Shown: positions 1-12,631, numbered from the stretch's first letter. The stretch is DNA of 32,381 nucleotides from Reclinomonas americana ATCC 50394 (GCA_048213135.1 PS015117.1:1-32381); one strand, 5' to 3'. Translations and numbers: made by a program. The notes: generated by a model not told the origin, from the letters alone.

Positions 1-89
1 CGACGACGACGACGACGTACGACGACGAACGAACGAACGAACCGAACGAACGAACGAACGAACGAACGAACGAACGAACGAACGAACGA

Positions 90-124
<35 letters not shown>
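1..124. repeat. Simple repeats (CGA)n, (CGAA)n, (GA)n
   Basis: Three short tandem repeats follow one another: a CGA run at the window start, a CGAA/CGAACGAA run to about 91, and a GA run to 124. No coding potential is seen. On the minus strand this lies in the intron downstream of the kinesin exon ending at 243. Tracts like this are common assembly break points. Confidence 0.9.
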
Positions 125-128
<4 letters not shown>

Positions 129-242
129 CAAGCACAGCCTCCTGTAAGACAAAGCACACGAGCAACAGACGAACGCAATGCCGACATGCGAAACACATGC
201 AGCCTGCCGGTCTTCTTACCCCCTGTGCATCTAACGCCTCAC

Positions 243-617
243 CTCCAACAACCTCCACACATCGCGAATAAGCCGCGGCGTCACTCCACACTCATCCTCC
301 TCCGCCAGCGGCACCATATCCGCACTCCCACCCAACGCCGTGTACGTCTTGCCGGTATTCTCCGGCCCGTACGTGAACAGCGTACAATTGGTGCCGCCGA
401 CAAAATCAGACACCATCGGTGCCACACATCGCGAATAAAACGATTCCTGTGTATATCGTTGTCGATATACGCATACATAAACAAAGATGCAACGTGCGCG
501 TTGATGAGAAGAGAGGTCGTCGAGCGTGGAGGCGATGGGACATGTCCACTCTCGCACTCCCCCAGCCCGCCACTCACCTGCGAAGTGTCGCGATCGAACA
601 CGTGCGAGAAGGTGAAT
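243..617 (-). CDS. Kinesin motor domain, P-loop region (partial, two exons)
   Basis: Exons, in transcription order, are 617..578 (40 nt) and 446..243 (204 nt, 68 codons). They are separated by a 131-nt GT-AG intron, and another donor (GTGAGG) follows at 242. The first exon encodes FTFSHVFDRDTSQ, the kinesin beta3 strand. The second starts ESFY and carries the Walker A loop GPENTGKT (family consensus GQTGSGKT) with both Lys and Thr kept, then GVTPRLIRDVW, matching the GxIPRxxxxLF segment after the P-loop. This part of the motor binds ATP. Switch I, switch II and the N-terminus are not visible: the upstream exon must lie beyond 618 (microsatellite, then a gap) and downstream exons lie left of the window. 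It may be the front of the kinesin that reappears on the plus strand at 1834, if the left contig is flipped. The family call is secure; the gene boundaries are unknown. Confidence 0.85.
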
Positions 618-1090
618 CTGCGCACAGACGAGATGCGGTGAGAGGCAAGGAGGAAGGAGGAGAGAAAATGGCGGGAAAATTGCATGGGGGGGAAGACAAG
701 TGGTGTGTGCATGAGAGTGTGCGAAAGTGTGTGCAAGTGGTGTGGACGAGTGTGGGCAAGCGAGATGAGTGAGGGAAAGTGTGCGGAAGTGTGAGGAAGT
801 GTGCGAAAGTGTGCAGAATATGCGTGAGATAGATAGAGAGAAAGGTGTGCAATAGAGTGTGCAAGTGAGAGTTGTGCGTGCGTATGTGTGTGCGTTGAGA
901 GAGAGAGAGAGAGAGAGAGAGAGCATTCGCTGTGTGTATGTCGCACAGGCTTACACGCAGTCACAGACACACACGTGTGTGCATATTCACTTGTACTTTG
1001 CACACACTTGCACACACGCTTGCACACACTGTCTCCCTCTCTCTCTGTATTCCCTTGTCTCTCTCTCTCCCTTCCTCTCTCTCTCTCTCT

Positions 1091-1131
<41 letters not shown>

Positions 1132-1133
1132 AC
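618..1133. repeat. Microsatellite-rich non-coding stretch
   Basis: Dominated by GTGTG/GTGCGAAAG-type and GA repeats (GA run about 896-923), CACA-type sequence about 960-1030, and CT repeats about 1081-1130 running into the gap. On the minus strand it would be intron upstream of the kinesin exon at 617. I found no further kinesin exon on either strand. Confidence 0.75.
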
Positions 1134-1436
1134 NNNNNNNNNNNNNNNNNNNNNNNNNNNNNNNNNNNNNNNNNNNNNNNNNNNNNNNNNNNNNNNNNNN
1201 NNNNNNNNNNNNNNNNNNNNNNNNNNNNNNNNNNNNNNNNNNNNNNNNNNNNNNNNNNNNNNNNNNNNNNNNNNNNNNNNNNNNNNNNNNNNNNNNNNNN
1301 NNNNNNNNNNNNNNNNNNNNNNNNNNNNNNNNNNNNNNNNNNNNNNNNNNNNNNNNNNNNNNNNNNNNNNNNNNNNNNNNNNNNNNNNNNNNNNNNNNNN
1401 NNNNNNNNNNNNNNNNNNNNNNNNNNNNNNNNNNNN
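1134..1436. other. Assembly gap (303 N)
   Basis: A run of 303 undetermined bases bounded on both sides by CT repeats. It separates kinesin exons on the minus strand (left) from kinesin exons on the plus strand (right). It is too short to hold the roughly 200-300 missing motor residues if its size is right. Confidence 0.99.
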
Positions 1437-1833
<397 letters not shown>

Positions 1834-3528
1834 CTGATGATCACCTGCGTCTCCCCGGACCCGGGCGACGGATTCGACACGCAAAACACGCTGCAGTACG
1901 CGGCCCGCGCCGTGCGCATCCGCAACCACCCACGCCCCAACTTTGTGGAAGACAAGGTCGACGGCGCTCGGCTGGCCTACCTCGAGCAGCGCGTGGTGAT
2001 TTTGGAGGAGCAACTCGGCGAGGTCTGTCGCCCCTCTGCCCTCCAATCCCCCCGCACCTGCTCACCCACCGTCTTCGCGCAGGTGCAACTGCAGCACGAG
2101 GCCTACGAGGAGCGCATTGCGGAGCTGCTGCAGGAGACAATGCACGCGCAGGACAGATTCGACTTGGAGGCGCTGGTCGAGGAGCTGAGGAGGCGAGTGG
2201 CGCACCTGGAGCAGGAGACGCAGGATTTGTTGCGCGAAAAGGCGCGGCTGCAGGGTGACATTGAGGAGCTGCGTCGCCGGGTGACGGCGTTTGAGACGGA
2301 GAACACGGAGCTGCACACGCGCGCGGCCAAGTTGGAGGCCGAGCTGGCGGAGGAGCGACTTCGCAGTGCGACCTTGACGGATTCGCTGCAGGAGCACCAC
2401 GAGACGATTCGTGTGCAGGAGACGCGCATCTCGGAGCAGCTGCACGACATTTCGCTGCTGACACACGAGGTGGAGGACTTGAAGACGCAACTCGACAAGG
2501 TGAAGCAAGGAGGGTGGGATGTGACTGGATCTCGAAGCTCACACCTCTCTCTCTTTCACGCGCAGTCACAAATGTCTCTGAAGATGGAGGAGGAGAGCTG
2601 CAGCGAGCTGGCGCGTCAATGCACCGACCTGACGCAGTCGAATGAGGCGCATGCGCTGGAGTGCCAGCGAGTGTCGTCGGAACTCGAGCTGGCCGTACGA
2701 GGTGCGTGCCGTATCGCACCCTTGCCTATTTACTCTCGCTCCCTTTCACCCACCTCCTGGCAACAGAGCTCGCGGAGTTGCGACAAAAGTACGCCTCGGA
2801 CAAGGAGCTGCACCGACAACGATCGGCGCTGCTGGAGAGCGAGCTGTCGGCCATGTCGAATCGCGCACGGCAGGTGGAAGCCGAGTTGCGACAGTTGCAA
2901 CACGAGACCGAGTCGAGCCGGACCGAGTTCGAGCGCACCGTGTCGCAGGAGCGTCGCAAATCGGCATCGTACACGGACGAGCTGGATCAGCAGCGATCAC
3001 GTGCGCAGTTGCTCGACGAGCAGCTGGCACAGGCGCTGTTGACTCGGCGGCAGTTGGATGCGGAGCTGTCGGCCACCAAGGAGCAGTTGTCGACGGCCAT
3101 GGCGCGCCTGTCGTCCAACGATCTCATGCTGTCGCAGTTGCGAGACGAGCGCGTGCAGCAGGACTCGTCGGTCGGCGACTTGCGTCATCGTGTGTCGTCG
3201 TTGGAAAGGGAGAACACGGAGTTGAGGGCGACGAATATGAGATTGGATGAGCATGCCAGTGCGGTGAGGAGGGGGTGTAGAGGGAAGGGACAAGAGGGGA
3301 AGGGGTACAGAGGGAAGGGGGAAGGGGGTAAAGGGGAAAGTGGGGAAAGGGGGGAAGGCTGCAGGAAAAGGAACTGGATTTAGTTTATGTCTGGTGTGCT
3401 TGATGATTATCGTCTGTCAATTCTCTGGTATCCGTGTGCCCTCTGCGATTTCTTCTATCGAGATGTATGTCTTTCATTCGCTGCAAACGTCGAAAGGTTC
3501 CCTCAGATCTTTCCTTCTCGCCTCCCTT

Positions 3529-3565
<37 letters not shown>

Positions 3566-6500
3566 GCTTTTTATAGCTCTGTTTTCTCGTTTGTTGGCAC
3601 TCATTTTCACTTGTGCTCCACCCCCTTTGCCCTTTGTTCCATCGCAGATGAACACCGAGTTGACCGAAATCATCTCCTCCTACGAGAGCAAGTTGCTGAA
3701 AAAGGACGACGATTCTCGCGCCCTGCATCACCGCTGCGACGGTCTGCAGGCCGAGGTGACCCGACTGGATGCCGAGTTGCAGGCCACGTTGCAGGAGTTG
3801 GAACTGGCGCGCCACGAGTCGCGCACGCGCATTGCCGATCTCGAGTCGCAACACACGTCTGTGTCGGAGGTGAAGCGACGCAGTGAGTTGGAGTTGGTGA
3901 CGGTGCGCGAGAGAATCACGCTGCTGGAGACGCAAGTCAGCGATTTGCGCGTGGTTCGCGAGACGTTGACAGTTGCGTGACTGACTCGTGGCCTTTAAGT
4001 GGTCTCATCCCTTGTTGGCTAATCAATGTGGGGGGCGACAGCGGGAAAAGGCGGCGGCCGAAGGTGACTTGGAGGAGGCGCGTGGCCGCATTGCGGCGCT
4101 GGAGACCGAGAATCTGTCGATTGGCGAGGACCGCCGACGGACTGAGCTCGGATCGGTGGCACTGCGGGAGCGCATTGGTCTGCTGGAGGCCGAGGTCAAT
4201 GTGGCGCGCTCGCAAAAGCGTGACGCGGAGCTGACGGCCAACCACGTGGAGGGCGAGTTGGATGAGCTGCGCCGACGGACCACGTCGCTGGAGTCACAAA
4301 ACTCGACGCTGAGCGACGACCGTCGCCGACTGGAGGGCGAGTGTGCAGTGTACAAGGAGCGGCTGGCGCGCGTGGAAGCGGACCGCGATTCTGCGAGGAC
4401 CTCACTGAAGGAGTTGCAGAGCGAGTCGTCGCAGGTTCGTGGTGAGCTGGTGACGGCCAGTGCGCAGGTGGCGGCCTTGGAGAACGAGGCGTCGCTGCTG
4501 AACAGTGACAAGCACCGCATGGATTTGGAAATTGTTGCGCCTCACTCTCTCCTCCTTCTCACTCGCCTCCTTGCTGTTGCTCACACACGCACACCGCAGG
4601 TTGCACTCCGGGAACGAGTCTCCCTTCAAGAGTCACATTTGCACGAGGCACGAGGACGTGCTTCGCTGCTGGAAAAGGAAAAGGAGACGCTGGGCGACAT
4701 GGTGGAGTCACTGCGCGCTTCGTTGGGCGCGATGGAGACCGACTTGTCGGTGCGCGGCGAGGATCGACATCGGTTCGAGTTGCAGTTGGTGGCGGCGCAG
4801 GAGCGCATCGGCTTGCTGGAGTCGCAGCTGAGCGAGGCGCGTGCGAAAGCTCGCGAGTCGGACAGTGGCCGGCTCGCCCTCGATGCCGATCTGCAAGTGC
4901 AGCAGCAGCGATACACGACGCTGTCGACCGACTATGCCGCGGTGGCGGAGGAGGTTTGGCACCATTGTTGCTTTTCCATGATGGTATGTTGGTGGGCATT
5001 TCATTGATTGAGATTCCGCGCAGCGTCGTCGTTTGGACTTAGAGGCGGTGGCGCTGCGTGAGCGGCTCGGCCTGCAAGAGAACCAGTTGCAGTCGCTCAC
5101 TGCTCGCTTGCGCGACATGGAGGCACAGCGGGATTCGCTGGCGCGTGAGGCCGAGCTCCTGCGTGCGCAGGTGGATCTTGTGGAGGGTGATAGGAGGACG
5201 GCCAGCGATGATCGTCGTTGCGTGGAGAGGGTGATAAGGGAAAGGGCGAGGGAGAGGGATTGAAGGGAAAGGGCGAGAGGGAGAGGGGGAGGAAGAGTGA
5301 GAGAGAGAAGGAGAGGGAGAGGGAGAGGGAGAGGGAGAGGGAGAGGGAGAGGGAGGGAGGGGCGAGGGGGAGAGGGAAGAGGGAGAGGGAGGAGGGGGGA
5401 GAGTGGTAGAGAGAGAAAGAGGGAAAGGGAGAGACAGAGAGGTGAGGAAGAGAGCGACCGGAGAGAAGGAAAGGGAGAGACTGACGGGGAATGCGACTGA
5501 GTTTATCGTCCATGCTCTATGTCCTGTGCGTGTTAGTCTTCTCTACTCTCTGTCTGTCTTCGTGTCAGTCGTACTGTCTCTCTCTTTCCTCTTTCTCGAT
5601 TTTCTCGTTGTTGTCAGTCCGCCTCTACCATCTCGATCGCTCTCTTGCGCTCACTGAGAAGAATGGAGAAGGAGCGGAGAAGACAGAAGAGACAGAGAGA
5701 TTTAGAGAGAAAGAGAATGAGCAATAAGAGAGAGCAATATAGAAGAGAGAAAGAAGAAGAAAGGAAAAACAAATGACGAAGAAGAGAGAGAATGCTTGAG
5801 GGAAAGCGAGAATGCAACGAGACAGCAAAGTTGAGAAAGCGACCCAGTGTGGCCATGAATGCATTTGCAATTTCCAATCTTCACTGTCTCCCTGTCTCCC
5901 TCTCTCAATCTCACCTTCTCTGCCCTTCTCACTCACTCACAGGCCGACTGGACCTGGAGCTGGTCAGCGCCCGCGAGCGTGTCGCCCTGAGCGAGTCGCA
6001 AGTGAACGCCGCCCGCCTTCGCTCGTCGGAGCTGGAGGCCGAGAAATCGGCTCTGGAAGCGGACTTGATCCAGTGCCGTGAGCGCATTGGCAACCTGGAG
6101 GCCGACCTGTCAGCCATCAGCACTGCTCGTCGTCGTCTGGACTTGGATGTGGTGTCGTCGCGCGAGCGAGTGGCGGTGTTGGAGACCAAGTTGACGCACA
6201 CTGAGGCGAGGGTTGCGGAGGCCGACAAGGTGCGGCAGGATGCCGAACGCGAGGTGGAGGAGCTGCGCGCGCGATTGGTGAGAACAAGGGGAATCGCGAG
6301 ACAAAGTAGTGGAAGGAAGAGAGTGGAACTTGGTCCTTACTCTCTCCCTTTCAGTCCTAAATATCCCAGTCTCTGTTGTGTGTGCTTTCTCTCTCCTCGT
6401 TCCCTTGCTCTTTGTTCTCTCTTCCCTCTCCCCTGTGTTCTTTTCCCTCACTTACCTATTCAATTCACACCCTCTCTTTCTTACAAACGCGCTCTCTCTC

Positions 6501-9500
6501 CCCTTCTCCTTATCACTCCCCTTTCCTTGCCGTCCCCCTTCTCCCCTCTCTCCTCTTTTCACCGTCTTGCCGCCTTCACAGGTGGCACTGGAGGGCCAGC
6601 ACTCGGGCGTCAGTGACGAGCGGCGACGTCTCGAGGCCGACTGCGCACAGGCCAAGGAACGACAAGCGGTGGCGGAGGCGACCGCGCAGCGACTGGAGGC
6701 CAAGAATCGCGAGCTGGACGGCTTGAAGAACATTTTCGACAACGACCTGCAGCGTGCACGCACGCGCATTGCCGAGCTCGAACAGCAGACGGTGTGGCTC
6801 TCCGAGGCCAAGCGATCGGCCGAGTCCGAACACGCAAACGTGAGTGCAACCCGCCAGCCTTGCATCCACCTTCCCCCTATTGGGCTCACTCTTTGCGTCA
6901 TTGTGGCAGACGCGCGAGCGCATCGCGCCGCTCGAGTCGCAAATCATTGAGGCTCGTTCGCAGTGCGCGACCCTGGAATCGGAGAACGCGAATCTGCACG
7001 ACGATTTGCAGGAGGCACGGCGTTGCGTGACGCTGCTGGAGCAGCAGGTGACGCGGCTGTCGGAGGAGCTGCGCGTGCAACGCTCGTCGCTCGACTCGAC
7101 CGTCGACAGCGTGCAGCGCGAACTCGAGGAGGAGCGTCGTCAGCATGTGGAGGCCGCCGAGGAGATGAAGCAGCTGACGAGCGATCTGGCGGAGTGGCGC
7201 AAGGCCGCCGAAGACTTTGCGCGCTCGATTGAAGAGCTCGAGGCGGATCTGGCCGGCCAGCGTGACGCCCGCACGTCGGAGGCGGCTGACCTGGAAGCGC
7301 GCATTCGCAGCGTCACCGCGGAGCGCGATGCTCTGCGTGCCGACGTGCAGGCGCTGCAGCAGACCATCGAGGAGTACTCGAGCAATGTGCGGCGCATGGA
7401 GGCGTCGCTCATGTCGGAGCGGCAGGCGCGGCAGTCGGTGGAGCGTGAGGGCGAAGGCAAGAACCGCACACTGTCCGAGGAAATGTCCAGCTTGCGTGCG
7501 CTACTCGAGGAGAAGACGGCGTTGGAGGCGGCCGTGCGTGCCGAAACGCAGACGCTGCGTGCGCAGGTTGTCAAGTTTGAGGCGGAGGCGAAGGGTCTGC
7601 GCGGGAGGTGTGAGAAGGTGAGAAGGGGCAGAAGGGAAAGGGTGGGGAGGAGGGAAGGGGAAGGAGGGGGAAAGGGAAGGAGGGGAGAGGGAGGAGGAGG
7701 AGGAGGAGGAGGAGAAGGAGGAGGAGTGGAGGGATGGGATAGAATATGTTGGACGAAGAATAAGAGTTGAATAGCGAGAAAGGCAGGAGAAAGAAGAGAA
7801 GACGATCAAGAATTAATTACAAAAAGGGCGAAGAAGACGATGAAGAGGAAAGAAGGAGAAGGACCAAGGAAAGAAGACAAACGCGAAGAAGAAGAAGTAC
7901 AAGAAAAAGTACAAGAAGAAGTGCATGAAGAAGAAGAAAGGAGAAGAATAGCGAGAACAACACGAAGTGAAGAGGAAGAGCAAGCGTGAAGGGATCAGGA
8001 ATTGAAGATGTCCAGAGAACAAAAATGAACAGGAATACGAGGGAGGTGAGGCAGATATTGAGGGGAAGACCTGCGAAAGTTCCACGAAAGAATATGAAGT
8101 CGGTGGAGAGAGTCAGGGTGATGGCAGTATTTGATCATTCTGGTTATCTGGAAGAACTGTGGTGTCTCTGACAGTTGCCTTCGCTCGCTTTACGTATTTG
8201 TCTCTCGTGCTCAGTCTGTTGCCCTTACGTGCATATCGGTGGTCTTCTCTCCATTTGTCGATCTCTCATTTCTTTTCTCTCTCTCTCTCTCTCCCTCTCG
8301 CCGTCCTTCTCTTCTTCCATATTCCTGCCCTGCTTCGTGTCTCTTTTTCTTCTCACCCTCTCTCTCTCTCTCTCACACACTTTCTCTGTATGTCTGTCTG
8401 TCTATCTCTCTCTCCTCCCTTTCCTCCCTCCCTCCCTTCTCACCCTTCTCTTTTCACTTCTCCCCCTTCTCCCCTTCACCCACCCTTCCCTTCTCTTCTC
8501 CACCCCCCACAGATGACCGCTGACCTCGAGCGCACCACCGCCGAATTGGAGGGCGAGCGACAAGGCCGTCAGACAGAGGTGCAGGATGTACTCGAACGCG
8601 TCAAGGTGGTCGCCAGCGAGCGCGACTCGCACAAGAAGGAGGCTTTCGATCTGCGGTCGCGCGTCAAGCAGTCGGTGACGCAGTTGGAGCGTGACTTGAT
8701 TGCGGAGAAGAGCGCGCGGGAGGCGGAGAAGGAGGCGGCTGAGGTGAGGATCACTTTGTTATTGTTGCTTGCTTCCCCCAAACTCACGCGCATTCGCCTC
8801 TCCTCCCGTCCGCAAGGCTCGCATCCGCAACCTGTCGAGTGAACGCGAGGCGCTGGTGAAGGAGGTCGAGGAGCATCGCAATCGCGTGTCGCGCCTGGAG
8901 TTGGATGTGCGCAAGTTCAGCACCTCTTCGACCACGCACGCCACCACAATCGAGTCGCTGCGCGCCGATTTGGCCGACGCACGTGAGCGTCTGGCGGTCT
9001 CCGAGGCCGAGTCGCGGCAGCGTGTGGTGACGGCCGATGCGTTGCGGCACGAAGTGTCGCGTCTCGAGACGCTGGTGCAGTCGCTGGAGGGTCAGCTGAA
9101 TGTGTTGAAGACGGACAAGACGCGTACCTCGGAGTCGTACCAGTCGACTCGCGGCGAGCTGGAGCGCCTGTTGGTGGAGGAGCGACAGCGTGCCAGCAAG
9201 GCCGAGGCAGAGTGCGAGGCGGCGCATCAGAGACAGCAGGCGGCAGAGAAGGAGGCGTCGGAGGCGAAGTCGGAGAGACGTTTCGTTTTAGAAGAGAGCA
9301 TTCCATTTTTATTGACCTCACCTTTCGCGCTCATTTCCAGGTCGTGTCGTGGGCGACTTGGAGACGGAGCGAGCGGCTCGAGTTCGCGAGGCACGCAGCG
9401 CCAACGAGCACATTGATGCACTGAAGGCCGAGTTGGAGAATCAGCAGAAGCAGCTGCGCGAGGTGCGCGATGCCAATATCAAGTTTGAGTCGCAACTGCG

Positions 9501-12500
9501 CACGGCGGCCAGTGATGCGGAGCGACGGCAGCGAGAGGTATTGGCATGATCTCTGTGATGTGTACATCACACCTCTCCCTCATTGCCGTGGCACAGTTGG
9601 AGATGCTCAGAACCGAGAGTGGGGCACTGCGGAAGCAGTTGGCGGAGGTGCACGAACAGAGTCAGAAACTCGAGCTGGAGGTTTGCGACTCAACCTTGGT
9701 CCCTCCTCATCACTGCCCGGAATCTGACAAGCACCTACTGCAGATCACCACCTTGCGCGAAACCGTGCGCACTCACACGACGACGATTTCGGAGCACGCG
9801 GAGACCATTCGTGTCAAGACTGTGCGGCTGGAGGAGTCGAATCGTGAGACGGCGCGTCTCGGTGCTCTGTCGCAGCAGCTGCAAAAGCAGTTGTCGCAGC
9901 AGTCGTCGGAGAAGACGCGCACCGAGAGCGATTACAACGAGATGCAGTCGCGGCTCGAATCAATGGTTCGTGCGCTCGAGGCGCAAGTGTCTGATCGGAC
10001 CAGGGAGCGTGATCGCGCCAGCGCCAAGGTGATGATGCATGGGAGTGGAGAATTGTAGTGGTCAGCGATTCGTGAGTCTCAATCTTTCACTGTAGGCTCT
10101 GGCGGCGGAGGAGGCGGTCGGGCGCGTTCAACAGGAGCTGACGCAATCGCGCGATGGGCAGCAGATCGCCGAGCGTGATCTGTTGACGGCCAATCGGAGA
10201 GTCGCCGAGGTAATGTGCATTGATTTCTCTGGGATGAATCCTGCCGCTCACCAACGTCCTGTGCCTACAGTTGGAATCCCAGCTGGAGAACGAGCGCACT
10301 CGACATGCCGAAACGCGGGAACGGCAAACCAAATCGGAGGCATGGGCGTCGGCACGCCAGAAGCGCATCGAGGAGGTGGAGGCGCTGTGTCGAAAACTGG
10401 AGGCGACTGCAGCGGAGCAGGCGGAGCGCACCAAGACCTTGTCGGAGGAGCGCGTGGAGCTGTGCGATGCAGTGGAACGACTCACTCGCGGCAAGGAGGC
10501 TCTCATCCAGGAACGGGCCAAGGAGAAGATGACGGTGCGGTTGTGTGTGCGTCCTTCTTTTCTAGCAAACCTGGCATGCGGTTGACACTTGTTTTCGTTC
10601 CCCCTTTGTCGGTGCAGCTGGTTGCACTGTCGGACAAGGTGGCCGATCTCGAGACGCGCAACGCCCAGCTGCAAGAGTCGTCGAATGCGGCCATGGTGGC
10701 CAATGAGACGCTGACGGGCGACAACAGCATGCTGAACAAGCGACTGGCCGACGCCCTCAAGCGTGTTGGTGAGCTGGAGGTCCTCAAGGATCGCTTGGCC
10801 GAGCATCTGGAGACTGTGCGACAAATGGAAAAGGTGCGCTGGAAGAAGGAGAGAAGGATGATGCAAGGGAAGCAATCTTCAGCTCATCTCGCCAGCGCAG
10901 GCCAATGCACGTCTCGAGGCCGACAAGGCGCGCTTGACCGCCGACATGCAGAACAAGGAGGATGCCAACAATGTTCTCCGCGAGGAGAATCGCATGCTGT
11001 CCGACGAGGTCACTGGGCTGTCGGCGGTGGTGGCGGATTTGCGCAAGAGTATCAAGGAGTTGCAGGATGAGCTGGAGTTGTTGCGGGAGAGCAATGCGGA
11101 GGATCAGGAGAAGCTGAGGGAGGTGCGGATGGGGGTAGGATAAAGGGGGATCAAGGGGGAAGGGGGGTAGAGGGAAAGGGAGGAAAAGGAGAACGGGGAT
11201 AAAGGGGAAGGGGCGGGGGCTAAGGATAGGAGGGGAGAGAAGAATGGAGAAACGGTGAGGTAAGAGTAACTGAAAGAGAATGGAGAGGCGGTGAGTGTGA
11301 GAAGAGAGGAGACTTACAATGTTAAGGGGTAGGAGAGGATCAGAGAAGAGAGGAACAGAGAGATCCGACAGCATTGAGGAGGCAAGAGAAGAGGTTAGTG
11401 GAGAGCCCTTGACGGAGAAGATAGGAGGGGGTAAGGAGAGGATGGAGAGAGCAGGAGAGAGAGGAAAGGGAGGGGGATGGAGAAACGAAATTGGAACGGT
11501 GAGATTGGAGAACCGAGAGCAATGTAAAGAGCAGCAGGGGAGAGGAAGAAGAGAGAGAATGGGAGGAGAGGTGAGGGCGAGAGGAGAGGAGAGAAACAGA
11601 GAGATTGGTGTTCAGTGAGGAGGGAGATGGCAAACTGGAGAATCGAAGTGAAGAAGGAGAGCAGAGATGAGATGGAGGCAAGAACAAGAGGAGAAGAGAG
11701 TGAGGAAGAATGCAGTACATTGACAAAGAGCTGAGACGGAGAACAAGCTGAGAAGGATGTGGGGAAAGAGAAGCCGGGAGGGTCGTAGCCTTTGATGTCC
11801 GACGTGGAGATATGACTGCCTCTCCTCACCCACCCTTCCTCAACTCTCCTTTGTCTGTCCGCAGGCCGCCTCTGCTCTCCACGACGCCAACGACAAGTTT
11901 GTCAACACGACGAGCCTGCTGCAGGAGCGCATTCGCACATTGGAGGACATGAATGCGGAGCTGGAGAACAGGATAAAGGATTTGGTGGAGGAGAAGGGCG
12001 AGCTGAGTGTGCGATTGGCGGCCTACAAGCAGGATTCGTCGGTTGCGTTTTGGTGGCGCTCGAGAGGATGCTATCGGTGTGGAGAGATGGAACTCACTTC
12101 GTTTCTCGATGGTTGTAGCACTACGAGAACCGCCTCGACATGGTTCGCGAGGAGTTGCGATTGGTCACGGAGAAATACGAGAAGCACTGTTGCGTGGACA
12201 TGTTCCGATCTGTGCGATGTGCTTCACGCTGANNNNNNNNNNNNNNNNNNNNAAGGAGTGCCACGCCGAACTTTAGTCCGGCGGGCTCACCCACGGCCGG
12301 CGGCGATGACGACGATGACGACGCGCCGTTGCGCGCGCATGTCGCGGCCATGATCTCCAATTCGTATCGGAGTCCGGCCACCTCGATTCTCGGCACGACG
12401 CTGACCGGCGGTCGCACACCCGGCACCATCACCGGCACGCCGCCGAATCGCACACCGGTGACGACGCCGAAGCAGGCGCCACCCAATCGCTTCGCTGCGT

Positions 12501-12631
12501 ACGCCTCGTCGAATCTCTCGGCCACCATTGTGTCGTCGTCCTCGTCAACCACCACCACCACCACCACCAGTACCTCAGCGACCAAGTCGACAGCACCGTC
12601 AGGCGATTCACCCGGCAGCGGCGTCAAGTGA
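1834..12631 (+). CDS. Giant coiled-coil kinesin, 3' part (end of motor, tail, stop)
   Basis: Exons: 1834-2022, 2083-2499, 2566-2701, 2767-3263, 3648-3971, 4042-4533, 4600-4953, 5024-5216, 5943-6277, 6582-6839, 6910-7617, 8513-8743, 8817-9279, 9341-9537, 9597-9680, 9744-10028, 10096-10209, 10271-10534, 10618-10833, 10901-11122, 11865-12041, 12119 to about 12188, then about 12254-12631 (TGA). All phases up to 12041 agree (2,052 codons). The first exon encodes MITCVSPDPGDGFDT and TLQYAARAVRIRNHP, the last beta strand, alpha6 helix and neck linker of a kinesin motor. Almost everything after it is Glu/Arg/Leu heptad coiled coil, including eleven 63-residue units (3717-7101). The final ~125 residues are Ser/Thr/Pro-rich with an Asp6 run and basic patches. 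It is probably a processive N-motor kinesin with a rod of about 2,000 residues; cargo unknown. The N-terminal two thirds of the motor is absent upstream. The junction at 12189-12253 is unresolved because of a 20-N gap. Confidence 0.88.
3717..7101 (+). repeat. Eleven tandem 63-residue coiled-coil units in the kinesin tail
   Basis: After splicing, the protein repeats every 63 residues (nine heptads). Units start at genomic 3717 (degenerate), 3906, 4165, 4354, 4609, 4798, 5057, 5972, 6161, 6654 and 6913. Each of the last ten begins [RKQ]ER near residue 1, usually [RKQ]ER[ILV]xLLE-like. Most have a DRRRLELE-like motif at residues 51-60, then VAL-like residues 61-63. No insertion or deletion occurs across the eleven units, although introns interrupt six of them at different unit positions (after residues 22, 60, 52, within 54, after 39 and after 62). 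The introns were therefore probably gained after the array formed. The DNA is much more diverged than the register, so the repeat length looks selected. Confidence 0.93.
5217..5942 (+). other. Long intron with purine-rich 5' half and pyrimidine-rich 3' half
   Basis: A 726-nt intron with donor GTTGCG and acceptor CTCACAG. The sense strand is GA/GGGA repeat (about 5225-5490), mixed sequence, a second GA-rich block (about 5660-5800), then CT-rich sequence before the acceptor. No gene is seen in it. Confidence 0.8.
7618..8512 (+). other. Longest kinesin-tail intron, GA-rich then CT-rich
   Basis: An 895-nt intron, GTGAGA to CCCACAG. The first part (to about 8110) is GGGA/GAA-rich, including a GGA-repeat core near 7690-7725. 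The part from about 8270 on is CT/TCC-rich. The two ends are broadly complementary in composition. Open frames here are products of the composition bias. Confidence 0.8.
11123..11864 (+). other. Long purine-rich intron
   Basis: A 742-nt intron, GTGCGG to CCGCAG. The sense strand is GGGA/GAGA-rich up to about 11800, with a short pyrimidine tract before the acceptor. The open frames on the other strand are Ser/Leu/Pro-biased shadows. Confidence 0.8.
12233..12252. other. Assembly gap (20 N) inside the kinesin 3' end
   Basis: Twenty undetermined bases fall between the last coiled-coil exon and the Ser/Thr/Pro-rich final exon. The reading frame of the exon at 12119 meets a stop at 12230-12232, just before the gap. 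An intron (donor candidates GTTGCG at 12189 or GTTCCG near 12202) or missing coding sequence must therefore span it. Confidence 0.95.
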
